From positions 1 to 23,752 of the forward strand of contig DATATB010000147.1 of assembly GCA_036268995.1 (NCBI GenBank): 23,752 nucleotides of DNA, given 5' to 3'. The stretch comes from DATATB01 sp036268995 (lineage in GTDB: Bacteria; Planctomycetota; Planctomycetia; Pirellulales; PNKZ01). The notes under the pieces are model-generated. The model was given only the letters and a program-made list of their open reading frames with translations, was not told where the DNA came from and made no database searches. This document shows, piece after piece, positions 16,613 to 23,752 of the stretch (position 1 is its first letter; each line of letters starts with the position of its first letter). Position numbers and translations under genes: made by a program.

Positions 16613-19600
16613 TTGATTCCACGTCTCACACGCATCGCGTCGAGCCTGGCAGCGGTCATCGTGCTGTACTGGGTCTACGCGCTCGTGGCGGTGCCCTTCA
16701 TCGAGCCGGCGGCCGCCGAACACAACTCCAGCGCGGTTTCCGATGACGACGTGGAAAGCGCTGAGCGGCACATGCAAAGCGCCAGCGAACAGCAGGCCAA
16801 GGCGCTGGGCATGTGGTTCCGCAAGGGAGACTGGGAGCTTACGGTGCCCAAGATCCTGGAAACGGCGCAGGGCATGCTGCTGGTCAAGAACTACCGCAAC
16901 CTGGGCGAAGGCAAAGTCGAGATCCGCCCCTGCACCATGATCTTTCTGCCAGAAGGCAACTTCGACAACGAAGAAGACCGGCAGCGGCGAGCCATCATCG
17001 TGCGGTCGCCCGAGGGTGCGATTCTGCAGTTCGACGCTTCGGTCGACATCAAGCAAGCCAAGGTCGGCAAGCCCAGGGCCGGCAAGCTGATGGGGCCCGT
17101 CACCATTCACAGCGATCAGCGCGACCCAGGGCCGCAGGACGACTTGCTGATCAAAACGCGCGACGTGGATCTCTCCGAGCAGCAGCTCTGGACGGCCCAA
17201 CCGGTGGATTTTCAGTTAGGGCCAAACTACGGTCACGGCCGGGCCATGCAAATCGACATGGCGCCGCAGGGGTCGAAACGCGGCTTTCGCGGCATGACGC
17301 TGCTGCAACTGAGCGAGCACGTCGAAATGCACATCCATCCCAGCAACAATCGCGGCATGCCCGGCCAAAAGCCGGCTACCGGTGGCGAGTCGAAACCCAG
17401 TCCGCCGGTCGAGATCCGCTGCCGCGGGCCGTTCCGCTTCGACTTCCTCAAGAACCTGGCCACCTTCCAAGACCACGTCGACGTGTTGCGGATCAACCCG
17501 TCGGGCCCCAGCGACCAACTAACCTGCCAGTTGCTCTCGGTCTTTTTCGAAGCGACGGCGCCCAAGCCCGGCGTGCCGGCCAACGACAAGACGGCCTCGA
17601 ACCTGCAGGCCGTGCGGGCCGAGGCCGTCGGCAACCCCGTCACCGTGCATGGCCCCTCGAACGACTTCAGCGCGCGCGGACAGCAGATCGAGTACGACCT
17701 GAAGACGGGCGGCGTCACGCTGCACGGGCACGAGGAAGTGGAACTCAGCCAGCACGGGCGCGTGATCCATTCGCGCGAAGTGTTTTTTCAACCCGACGCC
17801 GCCGGCCGCGTGGGCCGCTTCATCGCCCTGGGGCGCGGCTGGCTGAACGGCACTTCGCCCGACAATCCGAATCAGCAAATCGAAGCCCGCTGGACGCGCC
17901 GCTTGCATTTCCGTCCGCACGAGAGCAATCATTTGCTGTCGGTCGAAGGGGACGCGCATTTGCACATGGTCGGCCGTGGCGTGCTCGATGCCGAGGAAAT
18001 CCACTTCTGGCTGATCGATGCGCCGGCATCGACCAAGTCATCGCCGGGCAGCATGGAGTTCATTCCCGATCGGCTCATGGCGATCGGTCACGTGAAAATC
18101 GATTCGCCGCAAATGACCGGCGCGGTCGGACAGTTGCAAGCCTGGTTCGAGCAAGTCAAGGGCCTGGCGCGTAGCATGGCCGCGAGCAAGCCGGCCGCCG
18201 AGCCGGCAACTCCGCCGGGCATGGTCACTCCCCAGCCGCCCGCACTGCCGGCTACGATGCAGCCGGCGGCCGAGTCGCTCGGCCCGCCGCCCCAGGCCGA
18301 TCGGCCACCCGCGGCCGGCCCGTCGCTCGTTTCCGGCCCAGTCCTGACGCCGCGCGGTGTCCAGGCGCCCGCGTTACCGCGCGCCGCGCCCGCGGGCGAA
18401 TCCATTGCTCCGGGCACGATCGCGACCCCGCCGCGGGCGGTTCCGGCTAGCCCGCCGCTGGAAGGCTTGCCGCCCCAATCGCGATTCAACGTAGATGGCG
18501 AGCTGCTGCGCGTGCGCATCCAGATCGAGGGACCCGTCACGCGCGTGTCCGAAGTAATCGTCGAACACAACGTCAAGCTGCGCGAAACGCAGACCCGCGC
18601 CCCCGGCGAGAAGCCGCTACTGATCGTCGGCCAGCAGTTGCACGCGCTCATGCCCCAGCCCGACGCGGCGCTGGTGACCGTCGTCGGCCAGCCGGGTTAT
18701 ATCGAGGCCCGCGGGATGACACTGACCTCCGAAAAGATCCACATGGACCGCGCGAAGAACACGCTCTGGACCGACAGCCACGGGCTGATGACCGTGCCGG
18801 TCGATCGCGATCTGGACGGCAAGCACGTCGCCGAGCCGCAGAAGCTGGAAGTCACGTGGCAGGGGCACATGCACTTCGACGGTCAGGTGGCCCGCTTTTA
18901 TCGGCAGGTGCTGGCCCAGCAAGGCCCACGCGCATTGCGGACCGAGATGCTCGAAGCCATGTTCAGTTCGCCGGTCGCGCTGGGCGCCAAAGCGCCGCAA
19001 ACGCGTCCGGAGATCGAGCGGATCACGTGTACGCAGGGCGCGTTCCTCGAGAATCGCACGCTGGAGGGGCCCAAGCTGATGTCGATCGATTATTTGTTCG
19101 CCGCCGAACTGCGACTGCATCAACCCACTGGCGACGTCAGCGGCGTGGGGCCCGGCTGGCTACGCAGCGTGCGCGTGGACAATGGCGACCACAAGCTGGC
19201 GCTGCCCGGCGGCTCGACGCCTGCCACCTCGACGCCGAAGCGGCCGCCCGGAGCCGAAGGCCTGAGTTATCTGGCCGTGCGCTTCGAGCGTGGGCTGATC
19301 GGCAACCTGCGGCGGAAAGAAATGACTTTCGAAAACCAGGTGCGCACGGTGTATGGGCCGGTGGCCACCTGGGACGGGCAGCTCGATCCCGACCGGCCCG
19401 AGACCTGGGGCGAGCAAGGCGTGATGCTGACCAGCGAGCGGCTGTCGGTGGCCGAAGTGCCGACCGGCAAGCAGGACGAACATTCCTACGAGCTCGAGGC
19501 GACCGGCAACACGGTGGTTGAAAACACGATGTTCACGGCCCGCTCGGCCCGGCTGACTTACGCCCAGGCCAAGGATCTGCTGATTCTCGAAGGTAACGGG

Positions 19601-19765
19601 CGGACCGATGCGCGGCTGTTCCGGCAGGTGCGCAATGGCGCCGTCCCCTCGGAAGCGGCGGCACGCAAAATCCTGTTCTGGCCGTCGACCAATCGCGTGG
19701 AAGTCGACAAGGTCCAAATGCTCGATCTGACGAACCCGCCGAGTGCTGTGCCGACTAAGCGGTGA
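16613..19765 (+). CDS. Very large LptC/LptA-like (OstA-type) envelope protein
   Basis: A 1050-residue protein in the position normally held by lptC and lptA. Residues about 7-29 are a single membrane segment (SLAAVIVLYWVYALVAVPF), so the rest is probably periplasmic. A segment after residue 55 (WFRKGDWELTVPKILETAQG) resembles the start of an LptC beta-jellyroll. OstA/LptA-like strands recur near 266-295 (FRFDFLKNLATFQDHVDVLR), 343-393 (ARGQQIEYDLKTGGVTLHG), 696-730 (YIEARGMTLTSEKIHMD) and 961-1004 (ARSARLTYAQAKDLLILEGN). A Pro/Ala-rich linker of about 100 residues (523-623) splits the protein in two. The inferred role is part or all of the periplasmic bridge carrying lipopolysaccharide from the inner to the outer membrane. 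The start is TTG 16613, 46 bp after kdsC, with a weak ribosome site. No lptB lies next to it. The family call rests on weak repeat similarity plus gene order. Confidence 0.78.
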   Translation: MIPRLTRIASSLAAVIVLYWVYALVAVPFIEPAAAEHNSSAVSDDDVESAERHMQSASEQQAKALGMWFRKGDWELTVPKILETAQGMLLVKNYRNLGEGKVEIRPCTMIFLPEGNFDNEEDRQRRAIIVRSPEGAILQFDASVDIKQAKVGKPRAGKLMGPVTIHSDQRDPGPQDDLLIKTRDVDLSEQQLWTAQPVDFQLGPNYGHGRAMQIDMAPQGSKRGFRGMTLLQLSEHVEMHIHPSNNRGMPGQKPATGGESKPSPPVEIRCRGPFRFDFLKNLATFQDHVDVLRINPSGPSDQLTCQLLSVFFEATAPKPGVPANDKTASNLQAVRAEAVGNPVTVHGPSNDFSARGQQIEYDLKTGGVTLHGHEEVELSQHGRVIHSREVFFQPDAAGRVGRFIALGRGWLNGTSPDNPNQQIEARWTRRLHFRPHESNHLLSVEGDAHLHMVGRGVLDAEEIHFWLIDAPASTKSSPGSMEFIPDRLMAIGHVKIDSPQMTGAVGQLQAWFEQVKGLARSMAASKPAAEPATPPGMVTPQPPALPATMQPAAESLGPPPQADRPPAAGPSLVSGPVLTPRGVQAPALPRAAPAGESIAPGTIATPPRAVPASPPLEGLPPQSRFNVDGELLRVRIQIEGPVTRVSEVIVEHNVKLRETQTRAPGEKPLLIVGQQLHALMPQPDAALVTVVGQPGYIEARGMTLTSEKIHMDRAKNTLWTDSHGLMTVPVDRDLDGKHVAEPQKLEVTWQGHMHFDGQVARFYRQVLAQQGPRALRTEMLEAMFSSPVALGAKAPQTRPEIERITCTQGAFLENRTLEGPKLMSIDYLFAAELRLHQPTGDVSGVGPGWLRSVRVDNGDHKLALPGGSTPATSTPKRPPGAEGLSYLAVRFERGLIGNLRRKEMTFENQVRTVYGPVATWDGQLDPDRPETWGEQGVMLTSERLSVAEVPTGKQDEHSYELEATGNTVVENTMFTARSARLTYAQAKDLLILEGNGRTDARLFRQVRNGAVPSEAAARKILFWPSTNRVEVDKVQMLDLTNPPSAVPTKR

Positions 19766-19772
19766 GCGGGGA

Positions 19773-19810
19773 GCGGGGGGACTCCCCAGGCTTACGCCGT
19801 GGGGCTCGCC
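19773..19810. repeat. 38-bp intergenic repeat, left copy
   Basis: Starts 7 bp after the stop of the large Lpt-like gene. It recurs in inverted orientation at 22078-22115 with one mismatch in 38 bp. It can fold as a hairpin (CCCC..GGC, loop TTAC, GCC..GGGG) and may act as a bidirectional terminator between two convergent genes, or as an end of a mobile cassette. Confidence 0.8.
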
Positions 19811-19841
19811 TTGTGGAATGGGACGTTCGGCCGAGGGTGCT

Positions 19842-20588
19842 TTATGGCACGCGGCGCTGCTCTTGTTCCAACCGCTCGGCCACAAAGCCGACGGCACGCG
19901 GCGCCATGTGATTGTAGTATTGCCAGCCGTGTCCGCCGGCGGACGTTTCGCCGTCGTATTCGTGCATGATGCCTAACGCCGACATTTTCATGTGCAGCCG
20001 CTCGGCGCTTTCGTGCCAGCGAACGTCCAGCGGATCGCAAGCGAACCAGGTGTTTCGCGGCCAGTTGAGCGGATGCACGTGCAGCGTGGCCGTGTCTTGC
20101 CGGACCGACTCAGGGTCCGGGTACATCTGCGCGATCGCGTCATCCTCGTAATAGCGGACCTGGTAGTCGATGGCCGGCGAGATGCCGGCCGTGACTGGAA
20201 ACAATCGCGGATGTTTGAAGGCCAGCCGCAAAGCGCCTTGCCCGCCCATGCTCGTTCCTAGCAAGGCCACCAGCGGCGGCAGCACGCCCCACCGCTCGGC
20301 AATGGCCGGCAGCACTTCATCGATCAGGTAATGCTCGGCCGAAATGTTTTTATCAAACTCATCTAAAATCTTGTCCGACCACCAACTACGGGCGGTTTGC
20401 GGGGCAATCACGCGCAGCCCGTGGCGCGCGAACTCGGCGGTAAACACCGCATTGTCGGCGAGGCGCGTCACGTGCCGGCCATGCAGATAGACAACCGCGC
20501 GATCCGGCCGGCAGTGCTCGGCCGGATCGAACACGTCGCACGCGTGGCCGGCGACTTCGATCGTGGTCCAACTTCCTTGTGAACTCAA
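19842..20588 (-). CDS. Alpha/beta hydrolase, esterase D-like
   Basis: A 248-residue serine hydrolase with no signal peptide. Numbered from the chosen start, the nucleophile elbow is LLGTSMGGQG with Ser113. VYLHGRH supplies an oxyanion-hole strand. CDPLD (Asp185 or Asp188) and GGHGWQYYN (His220) complete a likely triad. The pattern of a Ser elbow followed by an HPRLFPVTAGISPAID segment is typical of the esterase D/S-formylglutathione hydrolase and FrmB group, but the substrate is not identifiable. The start is TTG at 20588, favoured by a perfect AAGGAG five nt upstream. An earlier in-frame TTG at 20636 would overlap the upstream gene by 23 bp and lacks such a site. It lies 25 bp after the regulator gene on the same strand, so the two are probably co-transcribed. 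Confidence 0.85.
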   Translation of the reverse strand: MSSQGSWTTIEVAGHACDVFDPAEHCRPDRAVVYLHGRHVTRLADNAVFTAEFARHGLRVIAPQTARSWWSDKILDEFDKNISAEHYLIDEVLPAIAERWGVLPPLVALLGTSMGGQGALRLAFKHPRLFPVTAGISPAIDYQVRYYEDDAIAQMYPDPESVRQDTATLHVHPLNWPRNTWFACDPLDVRWHESAERLHMKMSALGIMHEYDGETSAGGHGWQYYNHMAPRAVGFVAERLEQEQRRVP

Positions 20589-20593
20589 ACTGG

Positions 20594-20599
20594 CTCCTT
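20594..20599 (-). promoter_or_regulatory. Shine-Dalgarno site that fixes the hydrolase start
   Basis: On the minus strand AAGGAG lies five nt before TTG 20588, inside the short gap after the regulator stop at 20614. It supports the shorter hydrolase reading over the TTG at 20636. Confidence 0.65.
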
Positions 20600-20613
20600 G
20601 CTGCTGAGGGCTA

Positions 20614-22014
20614 TCACGAGTCCGTCTTCTCTTCAAAGATCACCGGCTCTTCGAGCCCCAGCTGAACGAGCCGGCGATAGAGCCGCGGCCGGGTCATACC
20701 CAGCAGCCGGGCCGCTTTGGCCTTGTTGCCGCGCGCGCGGGCCAAGGCCCGCTCGATCAGCTCGCGTTCGATTTCGGCCATAAATTGCTCTAGCACGATG
20801 GTTTCGTCCGGCTTGCGGCCAAAGCGGCTGGCATCGGCCGCTAGCCGCACGCAGCCGGGCAAATCGCGCGCCTGCACCTGGTGGCCTTCGGCCTGGGCAT
20901 GAGCCTCGGCCACCAACTCCGCCAACTCCTTCAAATCGCCCGGCCAATCATAACCTGCCAAGGCGTCGAGTGCTTCGGCCGAAAAGCCCGAGAGCTGTTT
21001 CGCTCCGGCGGCGTTGGTTTCTTCCAGCAATCGCTGCGCAACCAGCGGTAGATCCTCCGGCCGATCGGCCAGCGGCTGCAGATCGATCGTCATCGTGCTG
21101 AGCATGGCCGCAAGCTCGACGTCGAATTGCCCGGCCTCGGCCAGGTCCATCAGCGGCCGCGTGCTCGTGGCGAGGATGCGAAGCGGCGAATCGGTCGCCC
21201 GCAGCACACCGGCGAGCACCGCTTGCGACTCGGCCGGCAATTGATCCACGTCTTCCAAGAGCAGCGTGCCGATCCGCTCAGTGGCCGCCGGTGTCTTGCC
21301 GCGTTTGAGCGATTGCACGCCGGCCAGCAGCAGATCGGTGCTGACGAGCGAGCAGGCCAGCGGCACCAGCGGCCCGCGGCTGGCTTCGGCGCGAGCCTCG
21401 TGCAGCGCATGAGCCAGGCGCCGGCGGCCGCTGCCAGATGGCCCGATCACGAGCGTCGCGGCCGTGCTGCCTGCCACCAGCGCTGCCTGCGCCCGGACGC
21501 GCCGCATGCCAGCCGAATCGCCCACCAGCCAATCGAAGCCGAATCGCCGCTGCCGCGCGGCCAGTAATTGCTGCAGCCGGGCGTGCAATTGCACGGGCCG
21601 CTCGCCATCAACCGCCGGCGGCTCGTTTGGCGGCAACTGCGGAGCCGAAACGATCGCCAACACGGCCGCCGCTTCGTCTCCCTCGCCGGTAAGCGGGATG
21701 AATTCGACTCGCCTCAGCGGCATTTCGCCGGCCGGCAGCTCTGAGAGGCTCACTTCCGCGATAGCCGGCTGCCCGGCAAACACCTCGGGCGGCGGGCAAA
21801 GCAGATCGGCAATCGGCACCTGGCCCGATGCGTCGGCAATCGTGTGGTAGCGGCATTCGCGCCCCACGGCAGCGGCGGCCCGCTCACCCAGCCACCGGCG
21901 GCAGGCCGCGTTCATGAAGATGATGCGCCGCCGGCCATCCAGCACATACACTGGCGCCACAGCGCCATCCAGCGCCCGGGCAAGTTCAGCAGCACTGGTG
22001 CGTGGAGCGGTCAT
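20614..22014 (-). CDS. Fis-type regulator with PAS and degenerate sigma-54-activator AAA+ domain
   Basis: A 466-residue protein with the architecture of a bacterial enhancer-binding protein: PAS-like sensor (about 10-122, PVYVLDGRRRIIFMNAACRR), central AAA+ region (about 163-390), and a C-terminal Fis helix-turn-helix (about 413-454, RARGNKAKAARLLGMTRPRL). The AAA+ core has lost its catalytic signatures. Walker A reads GPSGSGRR (191-198), with Arg for Lys and for Ser/Thr. Walker B is LLLEDVD instead of FLDEI. The GAFTGA sigma-54 contact loop is missing (LLLAGVQSLKRG lies there). The arginine-finger motif RxDLYYRL is replaced by FDVELAAMLS, and GNVREL is GDLKEL. The DNA-binding helix is intact. 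It probably binds DNA without ATP-driven sigma-54 activation, perhaps as a repressor or co-regulator. It is upstream of and likely co-transcribed with the hydrolase. Confidence 0.88.
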   Translation of the reverse strand: MTAPRTSAAELARALDGAVAPVYVLDGRRRIIFMNAACRRWLGERAAAAVGRECRYHTIADASGQVPIADLLCPPPEVFAGQPAIAEVSLSELPAGEMPLRRVEFIPLTGEGDEAAAVLAIVSAPQLPPNEPPAVDGERPVQLHARLQQLLAARQRRFGFDWLVGDSAGMRRVRAQAALVAGSTAATLVIGPSGSGRRRLAHALHEARAEASRGPLVPLACSLVSTDLLLAGVQSLKRGKTPAATERIGTLLLEDVDQLPAESQAVLAGVLRATDSPLRILATSTRPLMDLAEAGQFDVELAAMLSTMTIDLQPLADRPEDLPLVAQRLLEETNAAGAKQLSGFSAEALDALAGYDWPGDLKELAELVAEAHAQAEGHQVQARDLPGCVRLAADASRFGRKPDETIVLEQFMAEIERELIERALARARGNKAKAARLLGMTRPRLYRRLVQLGLEEPVIFEEKTDS

Positions 22015-22077
22015 CTTGGCATGCGCATCTGGACGCGAATGAACACCAAATCCACTCTATTCCAGTTCCCGCTGGCA

Positions 22078-22115
22078 GGCGAGCCCCATGGCGTAAGCCT
22101 GGGGAGTCCCCCCGC
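22078..22115. repeat. 38-bp intergenic repeat, right (inverted) copy
   Basis: Inverted copy of 19773-19810, 37 of 38 positions identical. It lies between the divergent starts of the regulator (22014) and the LarA-family gene (22228). The two copies bracket the regulator-hydrolase pair. Confidence 0.8.
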
Positions 22116-22178
22116 GCCAAATCGCCAAACCCACATGCCCCGTGGCGGCTTGCGGTCGCCGAAGTGCGTACGTTACGA

Positions 22179-22207
22179 TTGTCGGCTCACGTCGCCCTCA
22201 ATATAAG
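22179..22207 (+). promoter_or_regulatory. Probable sigma-70 promoter of the LarA-family gene
   Basis: TTGTCG (22179-22184) and TATAAG (22202-22207) are exactly 17 nt apart, four and five of six consensus matches. The -10 box ends 20 nt before the ATG, so the leader would be very short, about 13-15 nt. Confidence 0.55.
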
Positions 22208-22227
22208 TACCTCCGGATGCCTTCCGC

Positions 22228-23535
22228 ATGCCTTGGATTGCCGAGCGAGCCGACCGAATAGGACCCGAGCGTTTGCAGCAGTTGATCGACCAGGCGGTGG
22301 CCGAGGCCCGCAGCCGCATTTGCGCGCGGCCGCGGCGCGTGCTGTTGCTGCCGCCGGACATTACGCGAGCCCACTCGGGCGCCGGCCAGATCACCGAGAT
22401 GCTTTACAACCGGCTGTCGGGCGAGGCCGATGTCCACGTAATCCCCACGCTCGGTCAGCACGTGCCGCATACGCCGGACGAAAATCGCCGCATGTTCGGC
22501 GCGATTCCCAACGAGCGGATCCATGCTCACGATTGGCGCGACGGCTGCGTGACGATTGGCGAAATCTCGGGGCAAGATGTCGCCGTGGCGTCGGGCTCGA
22601 TCGCCGATTGGCCGCTGCCGATTTCGCTCAACCGCTCGCTGATGACCGAGCCCTGGGACCTGATCATTAACGTCGGCCACGTTGTGCCGCACGAGGTGCT
22701 GGGCTTTGCCAACCACAACAAAAACTATTTCATCGGGCTGGGCGGCAAGGACCTGATCTGCGCCGCGCACATGATGGCCGCCAGTTGCGGCATCGAAAAC
22801 AACCTGGGCAATCTAGTCACTCCCGTCCGCGCCTGCTTCAACCAGGCCGAAGACCGCTACTTGGGCAAGTTGCCCGACTTTTACATACAAGTCGTCATGG
22901 CCCGCGACGCACATAACGACCTGGTACACACGGGCGTGTACGTCGGCGACGACCTGGAGACCTATCTCTCCGCGGCCCGGCAGTCGCGCGAGCAGAACAT
23001 CACGGTGTTTGATGAGCCGGTGAAGAAAATGGTCTGCGTCATGCAGGCCGACGAGTTCGTCAGCACCTGGGTCGCTAACAAGGCCGTGTATCGCACACGC
23101 ATGGCTCTGGCCGACGAGGGCGAACTGCTGATCATTGCCCCGGGGCTGAAGCGCTTTGGCGAGCAGCCGGACGTCGATCGGCTGATCCGCAAATACGGTT
23201 ACTGCGGCACGCCGCGCGTGCTGGAGCAATATCGCCGCCAGGCCGACATGCAGGACCTGGCCCACGCCACGGCCCACTTGATCCACGGTTCTTCCGAAGG
23301 CCGGTTCAAGATCACGTATGCTCCCGGCCATTTGAACCGCGAGGAGATCGAAGGCGTGAACTTCGGCTATGCCGATCTGCAAGCCACGCTCGCTCGCTAT
23401 CAACCCGAGCGGCTGAAAGAGGGCTGGAACCGCACGGCCGACGGCGAAGATTTTTTCTTTATTCCCACGCCTTCGGCCGGACTGTGGGCCACACGCGACA
23501 AACTTTATAACCGCCCAACCGGCTTCGCGGACTAG
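22228..23535 (+). CDS. LarA-family nickel-pincer racemase/epimerase-like protein
   Basis: A 435-residue member of the lactate racemase (LarA, DUF2088) superfamily, which uses a nickel-pincer nucleotide covalently held by a lysine to invert 2-hydroxyacids. PPDITRAHS (Asp44) matches the N-terminal DxTR cofactor motif and LGQHVPHTPDE the first catalytic histidine region. In GHVVPHEVLGFANHNKN, His155 and Lys165 keep the ten-residue spacing of LarA His174 and Lys184, and His181 falls 16 residues later as does the nickel ligand His200. The LarA SGG before the lysine is ANHN here, so the substrate may differ from lactate; some relatives are annotated as D-mannonate epimerases. No larB, larC or larE cofactor gene is in the window. 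The promoter at 22179 gives a short leader to ATG 22228. Likely monocistronic; a large hairpin follows the stop. Confidence 0.87.
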   Translation: MPWIAERADRIGPERLQQLIDQAVAEARSRICARPRRVLLLPPDITRAHSGAGQITEMLYNRLSGEADVHVIPTLGQHVPHTPDENRRMFGAIPNERIHAHDWRDGCVTIGEISGQDVAVASGSIADWPLPISLNRSLMTEPWDLIINVGHVVPHEVLGFANHNKNYFIGLGGKDLICAAHMMAASCGIENNLGNLVTPVRACFNQAEDRYLGKLPDFYIQVVMARDAHNDLVHTGVYVGDDLETYLSAARQSREQNITVFDEPVKKMVCVMQADEFVSTWVANKAVYRTRMALADEGELLIIAPGLKRFGEQPDVDRLIRKYGYCGTPRVLEQYRRQADMQDLAHATAHLIHGSSEGRFKITYAPGHLNREEIEGVNFGYADLQATLARYQPERLKEGWNRTADGEDFFFIPTPSAGLWATRDKLYNRPTGFAD

Positions 23536-23573
23536 ATATGTTTTCAAACTCGATGCTCGGCGCATACATGGGA

Positions 23574-23623
23574 GGGCGAGGCTCCTGCCGAGCCTGGCGC
23601 CTGGCTCGGCGGGAGCCTCGCCC
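23574..23623. repeat. Long hairpin (21-bp stem) after the LarA-family gene
   Basis: Arms 23574-23594 and 23603-23623 pair along 21 positions with a single G-T wobble, around an 8-nt loop TGGCGCCT. No T run follows directly, so it is more like a dispersed palindromic repeat than a canonical intrinsic terminator, though it could stop or protect the transcript. The remaining DNA to the right edge shows only a possible gene start at 23711. Confidence 0.8.
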
Positions 23624-23710
23624 CACTGCTGTGAACAAGCTAGCGTTTTTACAAATCACTATGTGACGGACAGTTGCAGCGTCTGAACTTTGCGCCACCA
23701 TCAACGAGCG

Positions 23711-23752
23711 ATGGACTCAGCAAGCAGCATTTTCAAAAAGCACCGCTTTCTC
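23711..23752 (+). CDS. Possible start of a gene running off the right edge
   Basis: ATG 23711 opens 14 codons to the window edge (MDSASSIFKKHRFL) with a weak GAG four to five nt upstream. The stretch is too short to test by composition or family. It is noted only because the frame stays open and the spacing after the hairpin fits a new transcription unit. Confidence 0.22.
   Translation, partial: MDSASSIFKKHRFL

Noticed and set aside
23459..23704. Minus-strand 81-codon gene at the right end
   Set aside because: It crosses the long hairpin and the end of the LarA-family gene, and its translation shows no recognisable features.

Overview
The window is GC-rich, densely coded chromosomal DNA that looks like a member of the Planctomycetota, probably Pirellulales-like. 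This is inferred from gene content: a Tat-exported DUF1501 protein, a DUF2760/double-Hsp70 module, an FHA-containing hybrid kinase, a planctomycete-style lipoprotein, and Kdo-pathway genes beside a very large LptC/LptA-like protein. I see no rRNA, tRNA, CRISPR array, transposase or phage gene. Fourteen full-length protein genes are supported, plus a possible gene start at the right edge.

Layout. (1) 122-1510: a polyprenyl-phosphate sugar-1-phosphate transferase that starts exopolysaccharide or O-antigen repeat units. (2) 1626-3116: a secreted DUF1501 protein. (3) 3251-8532: a DUF2760 protein followed by two tandem YegD-like Hsp70s; the second overlaps the first by 4 bp and carries a long C-terminal DUF3731-type extension. 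(4) 8580-10707: a primase-polymerase of the LigD-Pol family and a LigC-like ATP-dependent DNA ligase, with no Ku gene. (5) 10733-13300 (minus): an FHA-GAF-PAS-HisKA-HATPase-REC hybrid kinase, convergent with the ligase. (6) 13668-14594: a lipoprotein of unknown function. (7) 14963-19765: kdsD, kdsC and a 1050-residue single-pass protein with LptC/LptA-like segments, in the order of the E. coli kdsD-kdsC-lptC-lptA locus. (8) 19842-22014 (minus): an esterase and a Fis-type regulator whose AAA+ domain has lost its catalytic motifs; the pair is bracketed by an inverted 38-bp repeat. (9) 22228-23535: a LarA-family (nickel-pincer racemase/epimerase) protein.

Several units concern the cell envelope: the sugar transferase, the Kdo genes, the Lpt-like protein and the lipoprotein. 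The Hsp70 trio and the Prim-Pol/ligase pair look like self-contained protein-quality and DNA-repair modules. The intergenic regions are rich in palindromic repeats: a nested 133-bp element, a 21-bp-stem hairpin, the 38-bp inverted pair and a short direct duplication before the first Hsp70. Two intergenic regions carry well-spaced sigma-70-like promoters with the same TTGTCG -35 box.

The observations most worth pursuing are the oversized Lpt bridge candidate, the catalytically degenerate enhancer-binding-type regulator inside a repeat-bounded cassette, the J-protein-free double-Hsp70/DUF2760 module, the Ku-less Prim-Pol/LigC pair, and the LarA homologue with a rewritten cofactor loop.
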